A stretch of 64,000 nt of DNA from Bradyrhizobium paxllaeri (GTDB lineage: Bacteria > Pseudomonadota > Alphaproteobacteria > Rhizobiales > Xanthobacteraceae): the NCBI RefSeq assembly GCF_001693515.2, contig NZ_CP042968.1, positions 3,100,001-3,164,000 on the forward strand. Direction: 5' to 3'. Position 1 is the first letter of the stretch. The number at the start of each line of letters is the position of its first letter. Of this stretch, positions 26,933-34,724 are shown one piece after another. The position numbers were made by a program, and so were the translations under genes. The notes under the pieces are model-generated. The model was not told where the DNA came from. It did not search any database and saw only the letters and a list, made by a program, of their open reading frames with translations.

Positions 26933-28783
26933 CTATTTCCCCGCCGTCTTCTGCATTCCGCCTTTCACTTCCAATCCCAGCGTCCGGCCCGGAAAACCCG
27001 CGGCATCGAAATAGCGCTGCGAGCCGACGCGCTGGAAGTTCAGCACGGTGCGCAGGCCGTTGGCCGACAGTTTTGACGTCACGGTGCCGGCATAGGCTTT
27101 CGGCGTTGCACCGTTCGGCATCGCCTCGGTCATGACGCGGCCGATCAGTTTGCCCTTGGCCTTTTGCGTGAGCCCCAGCAGCTTGGCGGCGGTGGCGCCG
27201 ACGTCGGCATTGCTGACGGGGAGGGGATCGATATAGCCCGATTTGAAATCGGGTCCGATCGCCGCCGTGAAGTTCAAGGTGTCGCCACGGCTGAAGCTGC
27301 CATGCATGCCCTGGCCCTGGCGCAGCACGGTGTCGGCAATCTGCACCGAACAGTTGGTCGGCTCGTCGCATCCCGACGACCACGAGCGGAAGTTGACCAC
27401 GATCGACGGATGCGGCACCACCGCCTTGCCTTTGAGGCCGAGCTGCGACATCGGCAGCGTGCCCGAGAAATTCCCGAACTCGTCATCGACAAAGATGCCG
27501 CTGACGTAGTCCTGCTCCAGCAGCGCCTTGATCACGCGGTCCGCGAGCTTGCGTTCTTTGGACGGGATATAGATCAGGTCCGATCCTCCATTGGTCGCGA
27601 CCACGACATCCGGTTTGGCAGGATCGTTTCCGATCAAGCCATTGCCCGCCCGGGGATGGGCATTGTCGCCGACGCGCGCATTCTTGCCGTTGGGATCGAA
27701 CAGCGGCAGGTTCAGCGCTTTCGCCAGATCAATGGCGACGAAGCCCATGGGCAAGAAATCCTTCGGCGTGTCCTCGTAGGAGATTTTCGCCGCGGGGCTG
27801 GTCTTGCTCTCCTTCGAGATCGTGGAGAAGCCGTGATCGGAGGAGACGATGATGTTGGTGTTCGCGGCGAGGCCGAGCTCGTCCAGCGTCTTGCGGAGCT
27901 GGGCGAGGTTGTTGTCGGCGTTCCTGATGCCGGCCATCGAGGTTGGGCCGTTGATGCCGGGCGTGATGGTGTTGAGGCTGTCGCCGGTATTGTGCTGGCT
28001 GCCGTCGGGATCGCGCGACCAGAACACCAGCACGAACGGCTTGTTGCGCGCCTTGAAAATCGGGAGCACGACTCTGGATGCGACGTCGGCCATGTAGGCC
28101 TGTTGCGCGACATTGGCGCTCGTGGTGCCCGGCGTCTTGGCGTCACCGGCCTTGCTGTTCTCGCCGCGCGGCGGCGTCTCCAGCGGCAGGCCCGCCTTTG
28201 TCAGCGCCTCCTTCATTTCATCCGACAGCGGCACGCCGTTCTTGCCGCCGGTGGCATCGTCGATGATGATGGAATGCAGCCCGGCGGTGCCGACCTTGTC
28301 GGTATGGTCGAAGATGAAGGTCGGGCCGTGCTTGCCGATGGCCGCGGTGCTGTAGCCCTTCTCGCGCGCCATTTTCAGAAGCGTCTCTTCGTTCAGATAG
28401 TCGCCGCCGAATTGCTCGTCGACTTCGAGCAGGACGGGATTGACTTCGAGGAACGGCGTGACGGTGTTGTTGGAGTGGGCAACGGGCCGGGCGGTATAGA
28501 TCGTGTTGCTGAAGGTGCCGGTGTCGCCGAGATAATGGCCGCTCGCCATTGCCGATCCGTTCGCCATCGTGAAGGTCGGAAACAGCGAATGCGAGTTCTT
28601 GAAGTTGACGCCCTTGTCGCGCAGCTCGGCCATTGCAGGCGCGGTCTGCGGCGTCACGATGCGACCGCGCAGGCCGTCCGGCACGAACAGGATCAGGTTA
28701 CGCGGCGTGGCGTTCTGTGCCGAGGCGGCGCTTGCGGCCAGCGTCATCAGGCCGGCGGACAGCGACAGGATTGTGCGGCGCAT
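26933..28783 (-). CDS. Secreted alkaline phosphatase/phosphodiesterase family protein
   Basis: A 616-residue exported hydrolase of the type I phosphodiesterase/alkaline phosphatase superfamily. The signal peptide is RRTILSLSAGLMTLAASAASA (cut after about residue 22). The first metal site is LILFVPDGLRG, the nucleophile region is FPTFTMANGSAMASGH, and the second metal site is IIVSSDHGFSTI. The ATG at 28783 has a GGAGAG ribosome site and fits the signal peptide; the frame extends upstream without a sensible start. The substrate is unknown. Confidence 0.9.
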   Translation of the reverse strand: MRRTILSLSAGLMTLAASAASAQNATPRNLILFVPDGLRGRIVTPQTAPAMAELRDKGVNFKNSHSLFPTFTMANGSAMASGHYLGDTGTFSNTIYTARPVAHSNNTVTPFLEVNPVLLEVDEQFGGDYLNEETLLKMAREKGYSTAAIGKHGPTFIFDHTDKVGTAGLHSIIIDDATGGKNGVPLSDEMKEALTKAGLPLETPPRGENSKAGDAKTPGTTSANVAQQAYMADVASRVVLPIFKARNKPFVLVFWSRDPDGSQHNTGDSLNTITPGINGPTSMAGIRNADNNLAQLRKTLDELGLAANTNIIVSSDHGFSTISKESKTSPAAKISYEDTPKDFLPMGFVAIDLAKALNLPLFDPNGKNARVGDNAHPRAGNGLIGNDPAKPDVVVATNGGSDLIYIPSKERKLADRVIKALLEQDYVSGIFVDDEFGNFSGTLPMSQLGLKGKAVVPHPSIVVNFRSWSSGCDEPTNCSVQIADTVLRQGQGMHGSFSRGDTLNFTAAIGPDFKSGYIDPLPVSNADVGATAAKLLGLTQKAKGKLIGRVMTEAMPNGATPKAYAGTVTSKLSANGLRTVLNFQRVGSQRYFDAAGFPGRTLGLEVKGGMQKTAGK

Positions 28784-28967
28784 CAGTTTCTCTCCAAGGT
28801 CCGGGCCCAAGTCACGGCGCTTGGCCGTTGCGCTCGTGTAGTTTTTCTCTGCAACAGGATTGTTACATCTGATGGAACCGGGCTCAAGGTAGCAAGGTTG
28901 CAGTTCCTGCGAACGGGCAGGCGGAAACATTGCGGCCTGACGCCGTTTTCATGAGCAGGAGGCTGCC

Positions 28968-29231
28968 ATGAGCAAATTTCACGAGAGAGCCGAGGCTCAG
29001 ACAAAGCAGATCATCGGGCAAATGCTCGGCGATGAGTTGTTGGTCCAGGAAGGCAAGGATCAGCAGCGCGAAGCGACCGAGCCCGAACCGCCTGCCAAGG
29101 GAAAGAACAAGGGAAAGGACCAGGGCATCGTGCGCGATGAGCGTGGACAGGAACAGCCCCGCGACAAGGAACGCGCCCAGCGTGTGAGCCGCGTCGACCG
29201 GGGCGGCGATCCACCCGGGAAAAAGGTCTGA
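28968..29231 (+). CDS. CsbD-like small stress protein
   Basis: An 87-residue, highly charged protein. The first 35 residues (ERAEAQTKQIIGQMLGDELLVQEGKDQQ) match the CsbD pattern of general stress proteins. The rest is a Lys/Glu/Pro/Gly-rich tail, probably disordered. An AGGAGG ribosome site lies eight bases before the ATG. It is divergent from the phosphatase gene. Confidence 0.72.
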   Translation: MSKFHERAEAQTKQIIGQMLGDELLVQEGKDQQREATEPEPPAKGKNKGKDQGIVRDERGQEQPRDKERAQRVSRVDRGGDPPGKKV

Positions 29232-29260
29232 CGGGGCATCTGCCGCCGGGAAACGAAAAG

Positions 29261-29284
29261 GAGGCGGCCCGAGGGCCGCCTCCA
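29261..29284 (-). terminator. Intrinsic terminator (minus strand)
   Basis: Perfect 10-11-bp arms GGAGGCGGCC / GGCCGCCTCC close on a tiny CGAG loop. On the minus strand it is followed by TTTTCGTTTC, giving a T-rich tail for the gene ending at 29307. On the plus strand it may also stop read-through from the CsbD-like gene. Confidence 0.82.
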
Positions 29285-29306
29285 GTCATAATACGCCGTT
29301 GTTTGC

Positions 29307-29657
29307 TTACTGACAGATATGGCGGCGGCCGTCCTCGCCCCGGAATACCGTTCCAGGCTGACAGATGAATCCATTGTTGTAGCCACCGTAGTAACGCTGC
29401 CCGTAGGAGCCGTCATTATAGGCGTAGACGTCGTTACGGAACGGCGCGGTCGCAAGCGCGCCGGCCGTGCCGATGGCGCCGCCCACCACGCCTGCGGCTA
29501 CTTCACCGGGCCAGAAGCCGCTGGGATTATGATACATCCGCTGCTGCGTTTGCGGCGAACGGATCGAATCCGATCTTCCATGACGATCCTGCGCCAGCGC
29601 AGGCGCCGCGATCGCGGTGGTCAGAACTGCGGCTGCTGTCAGGAACTTCAAGTTCAT
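29307..29657 (-). CDS. Small exported protein, unknown
   Basis: A 116-residue protein with a clear signal peptide (NLKFLTAAAVLTTAIAAPALAQ, cut after about residue 22). The mature part has a Gly/Ala-rich hydrophobic segment (GEVAAGVVGGAIGTAGALA) and a Tyr/Gly/Asn-rich stretch, and ends with ICQPGTVFRGEDGRRHICQ, containing two cysteines. The layout resembles the secreted protein at 4784. The ATG at 29657 is chosen because it begins the signal peptide. Confidence 0.75.
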   Translation of the reverse strand: MNLKFLTAAAVLTTAIAAPALAQDRHGRSDSIRSPQTQQRMYHNPSGFWPGEVAAGVVGGAIGTAGALATAPFRNDVYAYNDGSYGQRYYGGYNNGFICQPGTVFRGEDGRRHICQ

Positions 29658-29867
29658 CAGTCTTCTCCGTGATGGTGACGCCGGGCCAACGACCGGCACC
29701 CGCGACCGTTCCGGTATCGTGATCGCTCCATTTCAAACGGATGTGAGGTTTTAGTTCCGCCACATGTTCCGCAATCGTGGTCGCTTGGAGCTGCGAGAGC
29801 GCCAGAGGCTCCGGGGAACGATGTCAGGCCATGCCGATTGATCGGGACAAACCGAGCGAGGTCATCC

Positions 29868-30320
29868 ATGAAAAGCAAGCGTATCGCCGCCGACGACAAG
29901 GCGCAGGTTCACGTCGTCATTCTGGACACGGGCGAGGAGGCCTTTGCCGCGCTCACCCGGTTCGTCAGGGAAGCGGGAGTTTCGGCGGCGTCGCTGACGG
30001 CGATCGGCGCCTTTGAACGGGCCACGGTCGGATGGTTCGACATCGCCTCGAAAAGCTACCGCAAGATCGAAGTCGGCGAGCAGTGCGAGGTCCTGAGCGC
30101 GCTCGGCGACGTTGCTGACGGCGATGACGGCCAGCCCAGTCTCCATGTCCATGTCGTGCTGGGGCTTGCCGATGGTTCGACGCGCGGCGGGCATCTCCTG
30201 GCGGGCACGGTAAGGCCTACGCTCGAAGTGGTCCTGACCGAGGTGCCGGCGACCCTTCGACGCCGGAAGCGGGCCGATCTCGGGATTGCCCTGATCGACC
30301 TTGCGGCGAGCGGCGGCTGA
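29868..30320 (+). CDS. PPC domain (DUF296) protein
   Basis: A 150-residue protein with the PPC/DUF296 fold. The conserved metal-site histidines are in SLHVHVVLGLADGSTRGGHLLAG (about residues 85-110). Bacterial versions are stand-alone and of unclear function; plant homologues bind DNA with an extra AT-hook, which is absent here. The ATG at 29868 follows a GCGAGG ribosome site; an upstream TTG at 29838 is less likely. Confidence 0.87.
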   Translation: MKSKRIAADDKAQVHVVILDTGEEAFAALTRFVREAGVSAASLTAIGAFERATVGWFDIASKSYRKIEVGEQCEVLSALGDVADGDDGQPSLHVHVVLGLADGSTRGGHLLAGTVRPTLEVVLTEVPATLRRRKRADLGIALIDLAASGG

Positions 30321-30394
30321 CGCATTCGCTGCGTCGCTTTAGGAACCATTTCACGCGGCCCTCTGTTGTCAGCGCACCATCAATGGAGGACGTC

Positions 30395-30886
30395 ATGGCT
30401 GAGAAGGACCTCAACGATCTATTTCTGGATGCTCTCAAGGACATCTACTACGCCGAAAAGCAGATCCTGAAGGCGCTGCCGAAAATGGCGAAGGCCGCCA
30501 ATTCCGACAAGCTGCGCGCTGCGTTCGAAAAGCATCAGGACGAGACCGAGGGACAGGTCGAGCGTCTGGAAAAGATCTTCGAACTGCTCGGCAAGGCCGC
30601 CCGCGGCAAGAAGTGCGATGCGATCGAGGGCATCATCGACGAGGGCAAGGAGGTCATGGAGGAGTACGCCGACACACCGGCGCTGGACGCCGGCCTCTTG
30701 GCCGCGGCGCAAGCGGTCGAGCATTACGAGATTTCCCGCTACGGCACGCTGAAAGCCTGGGCGACCAAGCTCAACAATCCGCAGGCCGTGAAGCTGATCG
30801 ACCAGACGCTCGCCGAAGAAAAGAAGACCGACGAGACCCTGACCAAGATTGCGGAAACCGCCGTCAATTACGAAGCTGCCGCCTGA
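30395..30886 (+). CDS. DUF892 ferritin-like protein (YciE/YciF type)
   Basis: A 163-residue, all-helical protein of the DUF892 family, ferritin-like and linked to stress in enterobacteria. Typical segments: LFLDALKDIYYAEKQILKALPKMAKAA at the start, AFEKHQDETEGQVERLE near 50, AAAQAVEHYEISRYGTLKAWA near 115. The Glu/His residues of the four-helix di-iron pattern are present. GGAGG lies five bases before the ATG at 30395. Confidence 0.92.
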   Translation: MAEKDLNDLFLDALKDIYYAEKQILKALPKMAKAANSDKLRAAFEKHQDETEGQVERLEKIFELLGKAARGKKCDAIEGIIDEGKEVMEEYADTPALDAGLLAAAQAVEHYEISRYGTLKAWATKLNNPQAVKLIDQTLAEEKKTDETLTKIAETAVNYEAAA

Positions 30887-31150
30887 ATGCGGTGCAGCGG
30901 CCGGCGGTGCTCTGGCCTTTGGATGTGGGGCGCCGCCGGCCAACACCACGCTGGAAACTGCGGAAACGGTGAGCATTTCGCCGGATCGCGCCAAATATCG
31001 CGCAGGCAGCGCTGCAAAAAAATACCCGTCGTAGTAGCCAATTTGCGAGCTCTCGCAAATATTTGCGCAGGCGGCGCCAACGTAAGCAAACGTTTAGTCG
31101 CCGTCCGTAAAATGCCAGCATCAGCTCCTGCATTAACCCCTGGTTAAGCC

Positions 31151-31678
31151 ATGCGCCTGCTGCCGATGAAAGAGCCGGATAGGTCCTGGCGAGCAATCAA
31201 GGGCCAGTGGAAGAAGGACGCCGAAAGCGTCGGCGAGGACTTTTCAACTTTTTCGACCGGAAGCTTCTCCGCCTACGATGCCCTGACCAAGGACGGCGAC
31301 AACCCCAACCTCTATTGTCTTTCCGACGGCGAGCGGATTCATGCGGCCTGCCAGGTCAGCCGCCTGATGATGAGCAAGTTTCCGGGGCCGATCCTGCGCG
31401 CGCGCTTCATCGTGGTGTCGCCGATCTACGAACTGGGTATCGCCAACGCCGGCCAATACGCCCAGATGATGGTGGCGCTGTTCTCCGGCATCGTGTGGCT
31501 GTCGCGCGATACGATGACCGCCAGCCACATCCGCTTCTTCCTGAAGAGCCCTGGGGATGCGCAGTTTTTCGCGCCGCTGCAGGCCGCGACCGAATTGTCG
31601 CCGTTCTCGGAGTTTTCGATCGACGGGGCGCTGATCGAGTGCAGCCTCAAGGAAGCTGAAATGGCGGAAAGCGCCTGA
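31151..31678 (+). CDS. Hypothetical protein
   Basis: A 175-residue protein that I do not recognise. No signal peptide or membrane anchor is clear, although residues about 85-120 are hydrophobic (RARFIVVSPIYELGIANAGQYAQMMVALFSGIVWL). The composition is balanced and codon use matches the neighbours, so it is probably a real gene. Met6 at 31166 is an alternative start. It lies 92 bases before the GGDEF-EAL gene and could be cotranscribed with it. Confidence 0.6.
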   Translation: MRLLPMKEPDRSWRAIKGQWKKDAESVGEDFSTFSTGSFSAYDALTKDGDNPNLYCLSDGERIHAACQVSRLMMSKFPGPILRARFIVVSPIYELGIANAGQYAQMMVALFSGIVWLSRDTMTASHIRFFLKSPGDAQFFAPLQAATELSPFSEFSIDGALIECSLKEAEMAESA

Positions 31679-31770
31679 TTCCGCGGCCGCCTTAACCTTG
31701 CGATAACTCATTTTGCTAACGCCCTTTTGGGTTGTGTTCCCTACAACAAGCGGCTGTGGGGGCAGCGAGA

Positions 31771-34491
31771 ATGCTGAGCAATTCATCGGAAGACGTCATC
31801 GCGGGGAGCCGGCCGCTGTCAGGTCGTGCCATGCCGTGGCGGGCCAGGTTGGGCGCGATCCAGTGGCTGATCCTGAGCGCGGCGGCCCTCGTGATCGCGA
31901 TCATGCTCGGCACCGCCTATTTCGCCATGCAGTATCGCGAGCGGGCGCTTGAAGTCGCTGAGCGCGAACTCAACAACAGCGCGCTGTTGCTCTCGCGGCA
32001 TTTCGACCAGCAATTAAGCGATCTCCAGCATGTGCACCAGGACATCGTGGCGCAGCTGCGGGCCGAGGGGGTCAATACATCAGACGAGTTCGAAAGGAAG
32101 ATGTCGACGCTGAGCGCGCACGAGATGCTGCGCACGAAGCTTGCGGTGCTGCCGCATGTCGGCGCGCTGAACCTGTGGAGCACCAGGGGCGCGCTGGTCA
32201 ATTCTTCCGAGATGTGGCCGGTGCCGGATGCGAGCGTTGCAGAGCGCGGTTACTTCAAGGAGTTCATATCGGGAAGGCCGACGCCCGACGTTATCGTCGA
32301 GCCGGTCGTGAGCAAGGTCACCAAGATCTGGACCACGGTCTTTGCGCGCAAGATCGTAGGCCGCAACGGCGAGATCATCGGCATTGCCGTTCGCGGTGTC
32401 GAGCCGTCCCATTTCGAGGACTTCGTCGCTTCGCTGGCGCTGGACGCCGACACCGCGATTTCGATGATCCACCGCGACGGCACCATCATCGCCCGCTATC
32501 CCAAGGACGATAAGCTCATCGGCCTTAACGTCGCCAATACGCCGTCGTTTCAGCGCGCGCTGGCGGTGGATGGCAATATATCCGGACGGTTCATCAGCGA
32601 GAGGCTGACCGAGGACAAGGTCGGTGCCGTCAAGTCGCTGAAGCACTTTCCGATCCTGATCGTCGCGACCACCAGGACGGAGACGGCACTTGCCGACTGG
32701 CGGGCGCAGACCCGGCTGCAGTTCTTCGCCGCAGCTTTGGCCGTGTGCGTCGTGATCGGCATGGTCTTCCTGATCGTGCGCCAACTTCGCCGCCAGCATG
32801 CCGCCGCGCAGCACAAGCTTTCGGAAAAGAGCCAGCATCTCGACACCGCCATCAACAACATGACGCAGGGCCTGCTGCTGTTCGATTCCTCAGGCCGCCT
32901 GGTGATCTGCAACCGGCGCTATATCGACATGTTCGGGCTGTCGCCGGAGATCGTCAAACCCGGCTGTCATCTGCGCGACCTGATCCAGCACCGCTGGGAG
33001 CGCGGCTCCTTTGTCGGTGACGTCGACGCTTATTGCGCCCGCTTTCTCGATCCCAACGGCAGCCTCGTACAGGACACCGTGACTTCGACGCCCGATGGGC
33101 GCACGATCCGGCTGATCTTCAAGCGCTCGCCGGACGGCGGCTGGGCCACGACGATGGAAGACGTCACCGAAGGGCGGCGCGTCCAGGCCAGGATCGAACA
33201 TCTCGCCCATTACGACGCGTTGACCAATCTGCCGAACCGCACGTTGTTCCAGCGCCATGCGGAAGGATTGCTGCTGGAAACCGAGGGGCGCAAGTTTGCG
33301 ATCCTCTATATCGATATCGACGAGTTCAAGCGCATCAACGACACGCTGGGACATCTGATTGGAGACGAATTCCTGAAGGGCGTGGCGGAGCGGCTGCGCC
33401 AGTCAGTCGGGGCCGAAGATTTCATCGCCCGTCTCGGCGGCGATGAATTCGCCATTCTGCAGGACGGCATCGAGAGCGCCGAGGACGTTCACGCGCTGGT
33501 CGCGCGGATCTATCAGGCGCTGCGCACCCCCTTCGATTGCCACGGCCATCGGCTCTCCAGCGATGCCAGCATCGGCATCGCGATCGCCCCGCGCGACGGC
33601 TCGGACCTGTTCTATCTCCTGAAGAACGCCGACCTCGCGATGTATGCGGCAAAGGCGGCCGGCCGACGAACCTATCGCTTCTTCGACCCCGAAATGGAGC
33701 AGCAGGCCAATCATCGCCGCGAGCTGGAGGCCGATTTGCGCGCGGCGCTGGCGGAGGGCGGTTTCGAGCTGCACTACCAGCCGCAGGTTGACCTGCGCCG
33801 TGACGTCGTGACCGGCTGCGAGGCGCTGTTGCGCTGGCGGCATCCGGTGCGCGGCATGGTTTCGCCCGCCGACTTCGTGCCGGTCGCCGAGGAAACCGGA
33901 CTGATCGAGGAGATCGGGCAGTGGGTGTTGCGCGCCGCTTGCGCGGAAGCTTCGAGCTGGCCGTCGCATGTCCGCGTCGCCGTCAACGTCTCGCCGATCC
34001 AGTTCCGCTCCGAAACGCTGTCGCTGAAGGTTGCCGCAGTCCTCAACGAAAGCGGGCTCGATCCGCGCCGGCTGGAGCTCGAGATCACGGAAGCCGTCCT
34101 GATCGCGGACGACGACGCTGCGCTGGTGACGCTGAACCAGCTCCGCGCGCTCGGTATTCACATCGCGCTCGACGATTTCGGCACCGGCTATTCCTCGCTG
34201 CAATATCTGCAGCGCTTTCCGTTCGACAAGATCAAGATCGACCGCTCCTTCGTCAAGGAAGTGACGCGCAATTCATCGTCGGCCTCGATCATCCGCGCGG
34301 TGGTCAGCATCGCCGCCGACCGCAACATGATCACGACCGCCGAAGGCGTCGAGACGCTGCAGCAGCGCGAGACCGTGCAGAATCTCGGTTGCACCCAGAT
34401 GCAGGGTTACCTGTTCAGCGCGGCGCGTCCGGCGCAGGAAATCCGCGCGCTGCTGGCGTCGGGCAGGGCAGGGGTCGAGGTCGCGGCGTAA
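31771..34491 (+). CDS. GGDEF-EAL protein with Cache and PAS domains
   Basis: A 906-residue membrane protein that makes and/or breaks cyclic di-GMP. TM1 is at about 32-55, a periplasmic Cache sensor at 60-300, TM2 near 314-335, PAS at about 350-470, GGDEF at 480-640 with an intact GGDEF near residue 556, and EAL at 650-900 with EALLRWRHP near 683 and the later DDFGTGYSSL loop. The position of the product-inhibition I-site reads GAED instead of RxxD, so feedback binding is probably lost. The ATG at 31771 gives a normal N-terminus. Confidence 0.93.
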   Translation: MLSNSSEDVIAGSRPLSGRAMPWRARLGAIQWLILSAAALVIAIMLGTAYFAMQYRERALEVAERELNNSALLLSRHFDQQLSDLQHVHQDIVAQLRAEGVNTSDEFERKMSTLSAHEMLRTKLAVLPHVGALNLWSTRGALVNSSEMWPVPDASVAERGYFKEFISGRPTPDVIVEPVVSKVTKIWTTVFARKIVGRNGEIIGIAVRGVEPSHFEDFVASLALDADTAISMIHRDGTIIARYPKDDKLIGLNVANTPSFQRALAVDGNISGRFISERLTEDKVGAVKSLKHFPILIVATTRTETALADWRAQTRLQFFAAALAVCVVIGMVFLIVRQLRRQHAAAQHKLSEKSQHLDTAINNMTQGLLLFDSSGRLVICNRRYIDMFGLSPEIVKPGCHLRDLIQHRWERGSFVGDVDAYCARFLDPNGSLVQDTVTSTPDGRTIRLIFKRSPDGGWATTMEDVTEGRRVQARIEHLAHYDALTNLPNRTLFQRHAEGLLLETEGRKFAILYIDIDEFKRINDTLGHLIGDEFLKGVAERLRQSVGAEDFIARLGGDEFAILQDGIESAEDVHALVARIYQALRTPFDCHGHRLSSDASIGIAIAPRDGSDLFYLLKNADLAMYAAKAAGRRTYRFFDPEMEQQANHRRELEADLRAALAEGGFELHYQPQVDLRRDVVTGCEALLRWRHPVRGMVSPADFVPVAEETGLIEEIGQWVLRAACAEASSWPSHVRVAVNVSPIQFRSETLSLKVAAVLNESGLDPRRLELEITEAVLIADDDAALVTLNQLRALGIHIALDDFGTGYSSLQYLQRFPFDKIKIDRSFVKEVTRNSSSASIIRAVVSIAADRNMITTAEGVETLQQRETVQNLGCTQMQGYLFSAARPAQEIRALLASGRAGVEVAA

Positions 34492-34501
34492 GGCTGGGAG
34501 A

Positions 34502-34719
34502 CTAAAGCGTGATGATTTTTGGTTAGATGAGTTTAGCCGCAGCGCGCTTCACCTCTCCCGCTTGCGGGGGAGGTCGGCGCGAAGCGCCGGGTGGGGGCTC
34601 TCCACTCGGGCAGTATCGCCCGCGGAGACACCCCCACCCCAACCCTCCCCCGCTTTGCGGGAGAGGGAGCGCACCTTTCTCCGTGGTCGCAATCAAATCT
34701 AATTTCATCATGCTTTAGG
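34502..34719. repeat. MITE-like inverted-repeat element
   Basis: About 218 bases with terminal arms CTAAAGCGTGATGAT (34502-34516) and, complementary at the other end, TTCATCATGCTTTAG (34704-34718). The inner arms also pair: CTCTCCCGCTTGCGGGGGAG against CTCCCCCGCTTTGCGGGAG, and GGGTGGGGGCT against a CACCCCCACCCC run. No coding capacity. It lies in the gap between two convergent genes. Confidence 0.75.
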
Positions 34720-34724
34720 CTGCT

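Noticed and set aside
27164..28954. A 596-codon frame opposite the secreted phosphatase
   Set aside because: No signal peptide, no domain pattern, composition typical of antisense frames.
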